Counted from the stretch's first letter, positions 1-12,501 are shown. The stretch is 23,972 nt of DNA from Saccoglossus kowalevskii (GCF_000003605.2 NW_003146289.1:284169-308140); one strand, 5' to 3'. Notes: generated from the sequence alone by a model not told the origin. Made by a program: numbers and translations.

Positions 1-3000
1 GTTACAAAGAGATAATCGACTTCCTAATACCACCCAATCATGAGTGAGACTAGAAGGATTTGTGAGTGCTCAGGCGAAGTTGGATTCACGTATCCAATTA
101 ATGCAGGTTGCTATTATTACATCTATCTGTAGATTGCAATGGAATCATCTACTCCAGGTACAGATTCGTGACACTCTGCCAATGAAAACACCTGCTAGTT
201 ATTACTGAGCAGAAAGGTTTGTTTACGATTCACAGTACATTTCGACACAGTATACTACTAATGTCGTAGTGCATTCCAAAACACGGTTGACATTAAGGAG
301 GAAGTAATGTATATAACAAAACAAATATCCATAAAACTATCCTCATTCGGAATCGAGATGGCGTTAAAGAAACACGACCAAAGTTTATGGGACCTGTACG
401 CTGTGTAGAGTTATGAGAAGTACCAGACACTGTATTCATTTTAAATGATGCTCGAACGTAATTGTAATTTATTACATATTATGTCAAAAATAATATATCC
501 AATCAAAAAATTTCCATTTTTTTTTCGTATAAAATCAACAATTTCAAAGTTTGATAATATGAATAAATATGTTGCTTTAAAATCATTTTAATTTTTTGGA
601 CCCCCGCCAATTTTTTTATTTAATCAGATTTCATATTCAAACAAACTTGGCGTTTGATAACGTGTTTATTCAAAACAATTCTCTTTATTCTGTCATGCAG
701 TGAGCATAGCACATTCAAATTCCTAACAAAATGAACTCATTTAGAACTTCCCTTTGAAACTCGCGATCGGCATGTTGATAGAAAACCACTGACAAGTAAA
801 TGTAACTATTTGATCTTTCTCGTGGCGCCATGTATACAGCGGTAAATTGTCATTACGTAGTTCAACACACACAGCATTGTCGTGGATAGTACTGCGAATT
901 TTATAAAAATTTAGTGTAGCAGAAATATTATTATTATATTAGATCCATTATATTTAGGTTTTCAAAACAAAAAAGTGTAGAAATACATATTGCTTTTTTT
1001 TTGCTAAAATGTGTTCACTACTACATTCTATTCGATATTCACTGATATGAGTGCCACTCTAAATGTAATATATATGCATTTATGAGTATAAGGTAGATTG
1101 CAGAACGCTTTCAGTGTCATTTGAGCATGTTGAGATTTGGAGAAATATAGATGAGTTGCAAAGCGGCCAAATAAGACATATCAATTCTACAACAGGATGA
1201 TAACCATTTTTCCATTTACAACAGGATTATGACTTGTTCAGATATTATTTTTTCTAAAACAATTGACAATAAACGATGTTATAAAATAAAATGAATTCAA
1301 ATGATAATAACTAAACTCTATATATAACTCTACATGTCTCAACTTTAGGTTATCTGTATGATTCCGGATTTATTGGATCAGAGGACATTGAGGTTGTTTA
1401 ATGTGTATTTAAATAATGATTAATTAAGTAATTGATAGCACAAATAAAAGGAGTAACACAAAGTGATCTCATAAAATATAAATATAATATTCGATGAGTA
1501 AATATATGAATATTCTAATGATGATCTCAATAAATACCACAAATTCTGAGAGAATATGAAACATTAACGTGGAAATTATGTGATGATTTTTTCATGAATA
1601 TTTTTTATTGTTCTCCTTGTAAAATCATTTGCGTGTTATTAATTTTGTGGAAATTCGTTCAATAACAGCCCACCAGAATATAACTATCTGCCAATTTCAG
1701 GGGGTGATGTCACTACATCAGATGATTTTTTCACAGGCAGAAAAGATGAATTTCTAACCAACCATTAGTCTGTTTCAAGATATGGGAGAAATTTTGGCCA
1801 GTCATGTATAATAATTTAAATTCCCATATACCATGCACTTGTTATTACACTTGAATATCAGGCGATAAATAACATCGCTTTACTATTAATTTCAGCATCA
1901 ATTCACCAGACTTTGTGTTTCCTAACAGTGTCACAGCCCGTGGAGGCATTTATTGCAGCTTGTTGTAAATATTTCTTGCACCTTATCTACCATGGTCTAT
2001 TGCTCATTGTTTGATTCGATGCAATTACTAAATTGGTGACAATGATCACACAGCAATGCAATGAAAGGTCAATTGAATCAAGGTCTGATCAAAACCAGCA
2101 ATAGCTCATTCACGCTTGAGTCATTTTAAGAATTCCGTTCCGTTTTACAAATGTAATATTAATAATTAGTCATTATATATCCACACTAGTCATATATTAT
2201 AAACTTATATAATATACCATCACTATAGTAAAGTGTGAAATATGTATCTGTACACTTTGTCTTAATTTTGGGGCCATCAATATGACTATTATTTGCACCC
2301 CAGGAAGTCGGATAAATTGAATCGCAACAACCCAACGGCACTCATCAATGCGTAGTACGCTATCAAATTCTTGGATAGTGGTAGTGGACGGATCACTATG
2401 ATAATATTGTTGACAATTTTAATGAGGTGGTCTTTATATTACAGATGCTCGTTGCTTCGCTAATAAGAAAAATCTTAACCAATTTATGAGGAACAATATT
2501 AAGTTAGTGCGCTTAGAAGTTTGGTTTGTTTCCGTGAGCCGTGCCTGAATGTACGATATTACACTATATCACTACGCTCCGTTTATTTGCATAACAATTT
2601 ACATGCCGTGAAAATCGCTGTCCTTTCACGCACCACGACAAAGTAACAATTGTTTTAAAGAACGGAAGTGCCCTGACTGTGAGCAAATCTGCACAAAAGC
2701 AGCTAGGAACGGAGACAGAAGTGGCACTACTGAATTGGCAGTGTTGTAAATCTCTCTTAGTCAAGTACACTTGGTTAGTACAAATGCGGAAGAGATAAAA
2801 AAAATCACTTTAGAAATACAGGTGAAACGGTATTAAAAAGACTTCAATGTATTAATCAAACACATTCTTAATAACTTTGCTTCAATAGTCCAGTAGGATT
2901 TCCTGTAATATCTTTTTTGAAAAATACGTCTAATTACTTATAGGCAAATATCTGTTCAAGACAGACTAATTTCGACTTCAAAGTGGTCAATGAAATGGAG

Positions 3001-4200
3001 TATCAGCCCGTTTCCTCGTACCGGAAATTACATTCATGAAAACACAGGTGGTGAGCAAATATGGCATGCATACATTCGACTTGTGACGGTGTTGACTGTC
3101 GTTCTTTCACAACCACGCGCGATTGCTGGTGAAATGCGACAAATTAATTGTTCTACACAGCCTATAGTAAACAATTAATCGTCCGTAGAAGTCGTTCATT
3201 GTAGACGATTCTAGCTTTTATTAGAACTATTATAAAGTACATCGCACCTTCAAGTGCCATTGTGCGTCAATGAATATTAAACAAACAAGTAGTCTTGGTT
3301 GAAACAGCACCAGTTTTGAGGATAATAAACACTGCTTTTTTAAAGGTTACGCTCATTCCCATGTGCATTGAATTTGCGCTTTGACGTGTAATTTTTATCA
3401 AAACAGATTTTGATGAGTGGTGTATGGGGGCAATTCACCGATGTTGTTTATTCACCGTTCCAATAACTGTTGTAAGCAGATGGTAGTTTCTCTTTAACAT
3501 CACACCTAATTAAATTGAATAGTACCATGTGTTCGAGAAACAATAACAACCGATAGGCACAAAGAAACATATGTTGACAATTCGGCGGTGTAACTAAAAA
3601 GGAGAAGTTGAGTTGCACTCATACGTTGTCCTGTTTCACATGTTCAGTGTAATTGTACTATACTGTTCACATAGTTGTTTGTTTCGTAATGGGCACAGGT
3701 AACCGGTTTCGCAATGCTTTGTCGATTCTATGTTTTTGTGTTCTATGTATTCAAACGCAGGCGAGGTGATAGAATTAGTCACACATATTATTAATCCAGT
3801 GCATCTGTATATGTGGCATATCTACCGACAATATACGCGTCTGCCATGTGTCCAATCTATTATTGACATTGAAATGTACGGTGTGACCTCCATGTCTCTC
3901 ACCCCTATCAAAATACTTCACTTTATACGAAGAACATACATGTATCGAAGACCTTGTAAATGGGAAAAGCGGTCATTATTTTTAATGACTTTAGGTTATG
4001 ACTTTCAAATAATTATGTAGGTTATATATTTTATCCCGGAAATTAATATTTTGAAATTAACTTGTACGTTAGGGTTCATAAAGAATATATATATATTTCT
4101 GACCCTTTTATTTTTCGTAGATCCCATTTAATTGGTATGGAATAGTACAGAGAACGAGGGCGAAGTTAGGAAATATCTAGTGCAAACGTACGTGTTGTAA
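1..4200. other. AT-rich spacer, no gene recognised
   Basis: No open frame in this stretch exceeds about 100 codons, and the few that exist (for example 3730-4020 plus, 2990-3178 plus, 2564-2770 minus) show no domain, motif or composition I recognise. Local features are homopolymer runs (T9 at 517-525, T9 at 994-1002) and a very AT-dense patch at about 455-640. A short TA run lies at about 4085-4096, inside the same spacer. I see no tRNA boxes, no convincing exon flanked by both splice signals and no tandem array. It is best read as intergenic or intronic DNA. Confidence 0.6.
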
Positions 4201-4210
4201 ATACCGATAT

Positions 4211-4430
4211 ATGGTGGATGGTCTCTACCCCATCCAACCATGTTTACTCAGTCTCGTTCTTTGCTTCCCATGTTTTATTCTCTCGTGCAACGCGTTTAAT
4301 TTACGCAATCGCAAAATTCGTACCATTGATGCATGTCTTGTCGAAATTCCATTTCAAATTCGTCACCTTCCCTCTACTATACCCCTACTGCTGTTCTCTT
4401 TATTATGAGCTTATTCCATGGCATATGTGA
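4211..4430 (+). other. Pyrimidine-biased patch with overlapping open frames
   Basis: Two plus-strand frames are open at once here (4211-4408 and 4218-4430), and a third runs on from 4333 to 4530. The plus strand is pyrimidine-rich and poor in TAA, TAG and TGA, so the openness of several frames is explained by strand composition and does not need coding. The hydrophobic translations follow from the T-rich codons. A GTGAGT, which matches a 5' splice site, begins at about 4426, so an exon end cannot be excluded. No protein family is recognisable and I see no clear upstream acceptor. Confidence 0.25.
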
Positions 4431-5930
4431 GTCAATGTATTACCCGGCCTTTAAGGTGCCTTTATTCACATTACACATACCAAGACTAAAAGAAATACCC
4501 GCATCGTGGAAAACAAAACCCATGAACTAGTTTTCACAAAATATATAGGGTCGGCATAATCTATGTATTTGACATCGCAAAGTACTCTCACTGCAAAAAC
4601 AATATCATGTTATATATATAATATATATCGTATTAACCAACTGCGTGGCTTTGTGCTACTGTTTCATACATACGAGTAGGAGACATTCGCCCTCTGTTAA
4701 GAACGCAATTGTAAAAACAAAACTGATCACAAATATATTCCCAAATCAGACTGAAAAGTAAATTATCGACGCATTAATGTAAGTAAATGAAATAACATTA
4801 TATTAATTGTAATGTCGGTATTCCAGATTTGCTACTATGAGCTTAATATATAACTATGCCGGGAAACCACCCATTGCTATAAGTAATATGCGAGCTCCGT
4901 GGTATTTATGCACTGCGGTTCTAAAGTTCAAACATGACCCACAATGACTTGTTCACGATATTACAGAAATCCGAGTGTACTTTTTTAGATACAGTAACAA
5001 AATATCCTCAATACTTCTGCAAAACAACAATATCTGAATTCACGTTCACGAATGCATTGCGTGATCAAATTGAATGAAGCATGGCATATCAACCTCGATA
5101 TCGGAAGTAAGATCGCATCGAAATAGGAATGTACAATGCTGAGTGATTTCACATAGTGACTATGAATTATCCATGGGAGGGATTCAATATGACGCAACCG
5201 TCTGATAACCCTATCAGTGATTGACGTCGACCTTACGCCGACCTTGCATCGTCGTGGATAATGCAGATTTATGAGCACGCCATGAAGATACCTCCTATGG
5301 GAATAAATTACTTAAGAGACTAGTAAAAGTGGTCATTTGAGAAAAAAAAATAGGTCAAAAAACATTTCCAAAGTGAAATGTCATTACGCAATTTCAGACT
5401 AGAATATTTTATAAATATAAATGTATAAGCTTGTTTGTTGAAGGTCGCTGTGTCCATTATTGTAGTTAATAAGAAATAACCGTCGTGTTTCGCCTTTTTG
5501 CGTTAATGATACAATGTGTATGAGTCTAAAATAGAATAAGTACGTTGTTCAGAAACTACTGCTAATGCTGTAGACGTATTGTGAATTGCCAGTGACGTCA
5601 TAGTGCAGAGACAGAATGCATCTAATGTAACAGATAAATACCAAATGACAATAATTAATATAAATTTTATTTCCGCAGTGAAAAGCTCCGTGGTAACATA
5701 CTGTGCTGTATTGGCCAGCATACTAACAAGGAGTCGACTAATTTAATATAAAGAAAAAATCAAATTTGGTTTGGCTGAATGATATCAACAGGTCGTGCTT
5801 CAAGAGACACTAATGAACTCGTTGAATACTCCATAACAATTGACAGCAAATAAAACAATAACCAATGAACACCCAAAAGATTGATAAACTTTTCTATTAG
5901 TAAAATGAAAAATAATGAATGACAACTTAC
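4431..5930. other. AT-rich spacer, no gene recognised
   Basis: This stretch holds only short unrecognised open frames (4985-5278 minus and 5503-5721 minus are the longest). A TA-rich run of about 19 bp lies at 4610-4628 and a perfect TGACGTCA octamer at 5593-5600. I see no RNA gene, no repeat array and no paired splice signals. It is best read as intergenic or intronic DNA. Confidence 0.55.
5593..5600. promoter_or_regulatory. CRE-like palindrome TGACGTCA
   Basis: This is a perfect match to the CREB/ATF binding octamer, one of three in the window (the others are at 9942-9949 and 23595-23602). At this base composition fewer than one would be expected by chance in 24 kb (rough hand estimate about 0.25). 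The motif match is seen directly; any binding or regulatory role is inference, and no adjacent gene is identified. Confidence 0.2.
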
Positions 5931-6027
5931 AAGTACCTTTTGCACCCGAATAACCGGCGACAACATATTTGAGTAATAGGGGCACAGCCTTTGAAGGAAA
6001 ACACCAGCTATCGCGTCGAAGTCGCAC
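5931..6027 (-). other. Possible exon end next to a consensus 5' splice site
   Basis: On the minus strand the sequence reads into GTAAGT at 5930-5925, a strong match to the metazoan 5' splice site. The 97 bases before it are GC-richer than their surroundings and open in two frames. One of these frames continues past the donor in the unspliced sequence. Another short open frame ends at 5760 on the same strand, so a two-exon arrangement is imaginable. Against this, no convincing polypyrimidine tract with acceptor precedes the block and the translations match nothing I know. Low confidence; it may be a chance donor in non-coding DNA. Confidence 0.12.
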
Positions 6028-6149
6028 AGAGAAATGGTGGTTTATCGATATATTGTGTTGATTAATGAAACTCTGACAGCATCGCCTTTACAACTTTGTT
6101 TTTATATATCCTATATTCTATAATAGCTTATATAGTTTGGATTAGTCTA

Positions 6150-6420
6150 CATGCAGAGATAGCGACACGAAATTTTGCATGGGGGGGGGGGGTCTGCTCA
6201 CCATCTTGACCCTTTCGCCGAACGAAGGCGGGACTTTACTATGGGGTCCGGGGACATACTCCCTCTTAAAGAATTGGACATCTAGACCACCTGAAACGCT
6301 ATTTCCTGCATTGTGTGGGGCAATTTTTGCTGACACAAAATATTTCTTGTTTTTGGAGGGGCGATGCCCCAACATTTTTCTTCGACTCTTCTATCCCCCT
6401 GTGCCGCCTCCAATGTCCGA
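6150..6420. mobile_element. GC-rich island, probable dispersed repeat fragment
   Basis: This block of about 270 bp is sharply richer in G and C than the DNA on either side. It opens with a run of 12 G at 6181-6192, followed by GC-rich motifs such as GGGGTCCGGGG (about 6243-6253) and GGGGCGATGCCCC (about 6358-6370). Abrupt edges, a homopolymer G run and clustered G/C strings in AT-rich DNA are typical of an inserted, decaying interspersed repeat. A 116-codon plus-strand frame (6179-6529) and a 77-codon minus-strand frame (6142-6375) both cross it; the first begins in the G run and neither looks like a real protein. The family is not identified and no terminal repeats or target-site duplication could be fixed by eye. 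Confidence 0.35.
6181..6192 (+). repeat. Poly-G tract, (G)12
   Basis: Twelve consecutive G residues directly follow TTTTGCAT. It is the only long G homopolymer in the window and marks the left part of the GC-rich island. Such tracts are length-unstable and error-prone in sequencing, so the exact count may not be reliable. Confidence 0.9.
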
Positions 6421-6529
6421 GTGTTATATACACCTTGCGTTAATAGTATGTGTTCACATTATGCTTACAGCAAGCCGCAACAATTTAACATGTAGAGAAA
6501 AAAAACTTTGTTTCCGTATATCTCGGTAA

Positions 6530-9500
6530 ACAGATGTCACCACATTCACTTCATATATTAACTACAGATAGTGCTGTCAAACGTTTAGTTAATAATCATC
6601 GACAATAAGGTGAAATTAAGAAATGTTCACTTCAATAACATGGCATATGTATGATATTATTATCCCATTCTGTTTCGAAATATATACATGCTGCTTCAGA
6701 AAACTAGTTCGAAATTATATGTACAGTTCAGGCTTGCATATTGAACACTTGAATGGCGTTTCAAGAGTGATAAATAAGTGATATAAGATACGAATCTAGA
6801 AGCGGAAATCATTTGTAAACATATTGTAGGTAATCTATCCACCATATTAGCGCATAGGCTAAAAGTCAATTTGTGTGTGACCGCCAACCACTGTGGGTCA
6901 AACTCATGTTAATGTAATAACAGATGCAGTGAACGTTGAAATAATGTAATAACACGGAGGATATACATACCAAATATGACATAACTTCACGTTTAGTGTT
7001 TGGGCGGATTTAATATTTAAACCACCAGAGCCATGTGGTGTAAAAATAGGGTATCAATTTCACTTGTATTGGCACGGTCTGCTGAATATAAATTGAACTG
7101 GGTTATGCTTGCGTCTTGGAGTCTCTTTTTACTTCTATGTGTAATTGAAGTGTCGTCAATATAGTTTAGTTTCAAGCCGAACGCCTTACGATTTAAATCA
7201 TTCGGGATTGGACAGTGTTTTCTGAACAGTAGCCAGGAAAAACAAAAAGGATTAGTTATGGCAAGTTTTACTCAATACTTGATCAAATGGCGTAATTCGA
7301 TTGGAAAAACTAGTATGTGTATTTGCGTGTGTGTGAATTAAGTTTTACGTGAATGGCCTGGCCGTTATTGTAGGATACGTTTGAATGTGCCCGATTAGTG
7401 CATGATTATACGTTCGAGGTATAGCGAACAGCCAAGATGAAGGTCACGCAGGCAAACCATGCTTGTTTACGCAACACGGACATGGATAACATACACCTTT
7501 CTATAAGTTTATTTTCTGTTTAGTCATTTACACTGTAATTTAACTGGTTACCGTGATCCTAACACGATTTCTGCTGGCCCAGTTCACTCATGACGTCTTA
7601 CTATAGTGTTATTGTAAACATGCCGTCCCCGAGGAAAGAAAGAAATTATTTTTATATTTGGTGACGAGACAATCGGTATGCTTTAATGGTGTTCATGTGT
7701 GTGCATAATGAGATTATCAACTGATATCCCTTGTTCATACAACTGATTGATAAAAGTAACCTCATAGGCCAATATTACTCACGAATCGAATGGAAGTCGA
7801 TATATACAGAAAATGACGCGAGGAAAAACAACCAACTTCATGAATAAGCGATATAAGGCGATTAGCGTTTTATTACATTACCAACTTCGCGTGCCAAAAT
7901 AACTGTGAAATCTTAATTTTACCAAACAACGCTTACGAGTCACATTTTTTTAATTTGTGCTGTTTATGCATGACGTCTTGGTTTAACAAGCGTACAATAT
8001 TAACAATACGTCTAATAATATATATACACCACGATATATGAATTTGAAGTACAATGTGTGTTCAAGCTATAAATTGTATTGTAGTATAAAAACACCATTC
8101 TGATTTAAAAGCAATTATATAACGAAAGCGGAAAAAACGCCATTCAAATGATTTTTATTAATTCAAACAACTCCCGCACGGGAGCTAAACTTTACAATTT
8201 CGTGCATCTGCACATAAGGTATTAATGGGGCATCGCTGGTACAAAAACACTGAACATATGTTAAGTATATCTATATATTAAGCGCTAGTGAAAGCTCCAT
8301 GTTTATGGATTTGATGTTTAGACAAATGATTAATTCCATTTTTATTATTCTATTTAGTAGATGGTTCTAATACAGATGTGTTGGGGATACGAGGCCATTA
8401 GTGAGAAGACAATTCTGAAATCAATATAAAACATCCTTTATTGCATATTTCTCATGGCAATGTGCAGTTATACAATGGAATGATTGATATGTAGACAAAG
8501 CTATAAATCATTCTTCGGATCTTTGCTTCAATTGTTATGTCGGTCAGTTGAATTGTACAAATAGCCATGCAGACGCAGCAGGGGATGTACTATTATGTTT
8601 GTATATTTCAGATTTAGCTAGACTATGTCGTTCTCGTCCATCTTTTAACAAGCAAAGCATATTATATTATATTATTTCAAATCTATGAGTTGTTACGCTT
8701 GACGACAAAAAATGTTTGATGTCAACGCTACGAAAAGAAATCCACTGCAAATTGGTATTGTACTATGTATTATCTAATAATTATTCATACTATTTTTTTC
8801 TCTATATTAAGCGTAGTCTAACTGTAGCAATCAGCACAAAAACACACAAATCAAGCAAGATTGAAATCGATGGTAAAGTATAACATATAGGCTCACTATT
8901 TGGATGCATCAAAATAATAAAACATCTGGTTGTTGATAATACGTTGTTATAGCAGAGAACTGGTCGCCAAAAGCAATTACTTCACAAACTTGGGTTATTT
9001 GTAAGAACTTTATTCAACAGAGTGAAAAGTAAAACACATTGAAGATTTGGTTAATTTTAAAATAATATAAACATATCATGACCGAATTAAGTTTCCATGA
9101 CATGAATGTGTAAACTAGTGAAGTTGTGTTATTGATTAAATAGTTAAGTGTTGACTGTAAGTATTAATTAATTGATATGCCACTTAAATGCATATGCTTC
9201 ACTCTCTATCAGAAATAATTTAAATTTGTCAACATGCCGACACAAATAAAAAGCTCTAATATGTAACAATTAAACTTTCTATTTAATTTTAATTATTAAG
9301 TTAATTTGCGAAGCTTATAATGTATGCTCTGGTGCAGTAAATTATTAAACATAAAGCTCCTGATAAGTGAGTGAGTACCTTACGAAACAGTGCTGTCGTG
9401 TTTAAATATTCATGTAGTTGTGTATTGTTTCCTCTATCACCGTATATATTAATACACAAGCATAAGAAAATCGATATCAGATAGTTGCGATTTTGATATC

Positions 9501-9935
9501 CTATATATCCCATGTATTAGTTTTGCGGTTTTATAACCATAATTTGTAATCGGAAACTGTGTGTATGTTCGTCCAAGGCATCGTGAAGTGTCCCATGACT
9601 CATCACTTGCGCCATTCCCTGAACACTGTTTAACGACATAGCCATCAATAAACAATGTTTGTGAACTCCCAGGATGAATGCTATTTTATTACAGATGTTT
9701 ACATAATAATTCGGAAACCAATACATATGGGAAACGAATCGGGTTCACTGCTAAGGTCAAGGTTGGAAGTATTAACATGGGTAATAACGTATTGCGACTA
9801 TAAATCGCACACGCACCTTGGTGAATATCTAAAACTATCGACGTAAGCATTAATAACATTTTTATCGTATCAGAAACTTTTATTTATATAATAAAATACT
9901 GTCGAGTTGTCAAATAAGCTATGCTTTGGCATTTA
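6530..9935. other. AT-rich spacer, no gene recognised
   Basis: Only short open frames occur (6696-6887 minus, and three overlapping minus-strand frames between 9301 and 9726). None has recognisable motifs. TGACGTCT half-matches to the CRE occur at about 7590 and 7972. No tandem array, tRNA or paired splice signals are apparent. It is best read as intergenic or intronic DNA. Confidence 0.55.
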
Positions 9936-9941
9936 TGGAGA

Positions 9942-9972
9942 TGACGTCACAAATGCGCAGCAACCAATCAGA
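9942..9972 (+). promoter_or_regulatory. Clustered CRE, TGCGCA and CCAAT-box motifs
   Basis: Within about 30 bp lie a perfect TGACGTCA (9942-9949), a TGCGCA core resembling half of an NRF1 site (about 9954-9959) and CCAATCA, a good NF-Y/CCAAT box (about 9964-9970). The latter runs straight into AGATAA. This combination is typical of metazoan proximal promoters. No open frame starts convincingly within the next several hundred bases on either strand, so it could also be an enhancer, a promoter relic carried by a repeat, or chance. The motifs are seen; their function is inferred. Confidence 0.25.
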
Positions 9973-9989
9973 TAATTTATTGTTCTTTT

Positions 9990-11640
9990 TTTTAAATTCC
10001 CATATTTCATTATCGTTTTTTTTTATTTATTCATTTGTGACTATTTCTGGTTTTACTGGCTGTTATTTAATAAAAATAACAAATAAAATATAGTAATTCT
10101 AACATAATCAGACTGGTGTATCACATAAAAATATGATAAATGTACATATCTTAGTTTTGGAGAAGACAATATGAGAAGTCATTATCCCCGGGGGCATCAC
10201 TCATTGTCATTTTTCTTTGAAGTAGGCCATGGCCTCGATATGCCTCGATGTCCATATATTTTATTCTCAATGTGTGCAACATGTCTGCTTTGTGCTGAAT
10301 ATCCATTGTGTAGAATATATATACTATATATATCATTGTTTTTGTCAAATATTTAGATTACTAAGCAAGACGTCTGCACGTACAATTTCCAATTTTGCTT
10401 TTTAACAATATGTCCCATTAGAACAAGATGAAATTACTATTTCAATGCGGGCAACTAGAGGATTATTGTATTGTTTATAATGTATTGTATTCATCACGAT
10501 CGACAGTAAAACATATCGTGCGCCTGGTGAATATAATTCGATTCTTATCAGAGACCTTCTATTCTGTGTGGTTATAATCAGAAACATCTTGGCATCCTTT
10601 ATAAGTATTATTATTTTACATTTCTTTTTTCGTTTTGCCATTTACCGTGAAGTGATGTATCTATTTGCGATACATGATGAGGGAGCTACTGCTAAATATT
10701 TTCATTTCACGTACTGGATCATATGATGATAGGAACACACTTAAAACAGGAGTTCACAATCGATGCAAAGATTGATATTTTAATGTGAACGTTGATGATA
10801 CAGCTCACAATATGGTTAGCAGCAGTAGTGGTACGATATCACGATACGATATCTTTCACCTCATACAATTACATTATTATAGTTGGAATTCGACAATATC
10901 ATTCCACCAATATAAGTATCAAGTTCGGTAAATAATATCGAACCCTGCACCAGTGTGAGTGTAATTTTTAAAACATACTCCAGATATACAAATTTTATAC
11001 AATTTGTCTAACGTCTAAACTTAATTTCAAAATACACAGTTGTTTGTCCTGTGTTTGGTATCTAAAATGTTGTGTTGAATTCATTCGTAATCTAATTTCA
11101 TGTCAACATATAAATGTATGTCCTATGTTTATGTTTCCAGGTATGTTCACCTAATACAGATGGAGTCTATGAAAATGAATATTTAAATAATGAACTCTCG
11201 ATACTCGATGTCATTTGTATTTTTTTGTTTTATATTGTGGTTCCTGGAAATGTAAATTATGTTGTGTCAGCATACTTCAATTACCTCGAATAATTTCATT
11301 TGTTTAAATCATAAAAATTTGAATTTGCCATATTAAATATTACTATGAAAATCCGAGGGCAGACTGTTTGATGGTCAGCTGTTGAATGTGGACGATGACT
11401 GTGTCTCTTCAAACAATGACATACACAGCATAACCACCACGTGTTTTACATTAATTAAGAAAAATATTTTATGAAACTGAGTTAAATTTTGTGTCACAGT
11501 TAGGTAAAAATTATGCATTTCCAGATATTTGTTGGTGTAGCCTTTCCGTGTGTCAAGAGGTTGGGTCGAACCCATATGTTGTTGTTTGTATTCATATTAC
11601 AACTTCGTGGTTCACTTGCCATATGTGCATTTGTTATTAT
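9990..11640. other. AT-rich spacer, no gene recognised
   Basis: Homopolymer T runs (9986-9993 and about 10016-10024) follow the motif cluster. Overlapping short frames on opposite strands at 10151-10356, and minus-strand frames at 10402-10641 and 11375-11575, are unrecognised and look like chance openings. A TA-rich stretch lies at about 10315-10333. The nonamer TACGATATC is repeated at 10832-10840 and 10845-10853. Nothing else stands out. Confidence 0.5.
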
Positions 11641-11649
11641 CTTCCTGTG

Positions 11650-12035
11650 TAAAGTGACAGAGTCGAAGCCAATGGAGATCTAGAGAGCTGCTCAGCTCAT
11701 GTCTTGGCCGCAGCAATGATTGCCATTGTATTCTCCCTGGAGATCATTGCAAATCAACATATAATCCGACGACACTGGGGACTATCGAACACGGTACGAA
11801 TGTGACATACTGGTTATTGATGACGAGTGTAATTACTACAGTAAGCCGCCGGGACAAAACATATCAAATGTTCGGTACGCTGCAAAATGAAAATTACAAA
11901 GATCTGTCTCATCATCAAGAAAGTGTAATCATACTGTAATCTGTCTCCATAATGGCACGATTGTTGGCATGGTGGTTGCCCAGATCACAAACGCAATAAG
12001 CGCGTGGCGCGGGTTGATATGTGAACAGCTATTTT
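11650..12035. other. GC-richer block without an intact reading frame
   Basis: This stretch is visibly richer in G+C and in CpG than its flanks and resembles coding or once-coding DNA in texture, but every frame is broken by stops within about 45 codons. On the minus strand a pyrimidine-rich run ending in TTTTGCAG (about 11884-11891) would serve as a 3' splice acceptor, yet the frame I could follow furthest after it stops after about 21 codons. It may be a decayed exon, a conserved non-coding element or an old transposon remnant; I cannot decide between these. Confidence 0.25.
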
Positions 12036-12284
12036 TCAGAGAATGTCAAAAAATGTTAAACTAGTATAGTATTTTTTGTTTGTTTTGATACGGACAGATA
12101 TTTTATATCCAGTTTAGCCAAATTTTACGTGTCCAAGCTGTAAAATAGTTTTGTAGTATTTTTGTGAGCGCATATCCAAGATATCTTACATTAAATTATT
12201 GACTACTCTATTATACTTAACTACCATGATATATGAAATAACAATCAGATCGAAAAGGTCGAGTGTCTGTTATTATGCTTCCCG

Positions 12285-12303
12285 ATTGTAAATATTTTAC
12301 AAT
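12285..12303. repeat. Inverted repeat 1 (8-bp arms, 3-nt loop)
   Basis: The arms ATTGTAAA and TTTACAAT are perfectly complementary and flank TAT, inside repeat copy 1. The corresponding site in copy 2 (13069-13087) keeps the palindrome with one mismatch and a 5-A loop. Confidence 0.8.
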
Positions 12304-12448
12304 GAGAGGCTTTAAACGCATTATGATTTGGAGTGAGTAGTAATCTGTCGTCGTTTCGCTAATCTCATAAAACATTAAGACATTGCTCAGTATGGTAGCT
12401 GAATAATTAGTATAATGTGTTCTATGCATAATTAATAATAACTGTTTT

Positions 12449-12468
12449 ATTACCAGGCGTCTGGTAAT
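12449..12468. repeat. Inverted repeat 2 (8-bp arms, 4-nt loop)
   Basis: ATTACCAG and CTGGTAAT flank GCGT in repeat copy 1. In copy 2 the core is the perfect 10-bp palindrome CAGACGTCTG at 13255-13264, but the outer arms have decayed. Confidence 0.8.
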
Positions 12469-12474
12469 CTCGCT

Positions 12475-12501
12475 TGTTATTATTATTATTGCCGAATAAC
12501 A
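12475..12501. repeat. Inverted repeat 3 (7-bp arms)
   Basis: TGTTATT and AATAACA face each other near the right side of repeat copy 1. The same two arms are kept exactly in copy 2 at 13276-13282 and 13296-13302, with a changed loop sequence. Confidence 0.75.

Noticed and set aside
4211-4530. Three overlapping plus-strand frames read as a membrane protein exon
   Set aside because: Several frames are open because the strand is pyrimidine-rich; the hydrophobic translation is a side effect of T-rich codons.
6179-6529. 116-codon plus-strand open frame
   Set aside because: It begins inside the poly-G run and covers the GC-rich repeat-like island; no motif is recognisable and the opposite strand is also open.
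11560-11580. GGGTTCGACCC string on the minus strand resembling a tRNA T-arm
   Set aside because: Only a 3-bp stem can form around the loop, and I found no acceptor stem or A-box at the proper distance.
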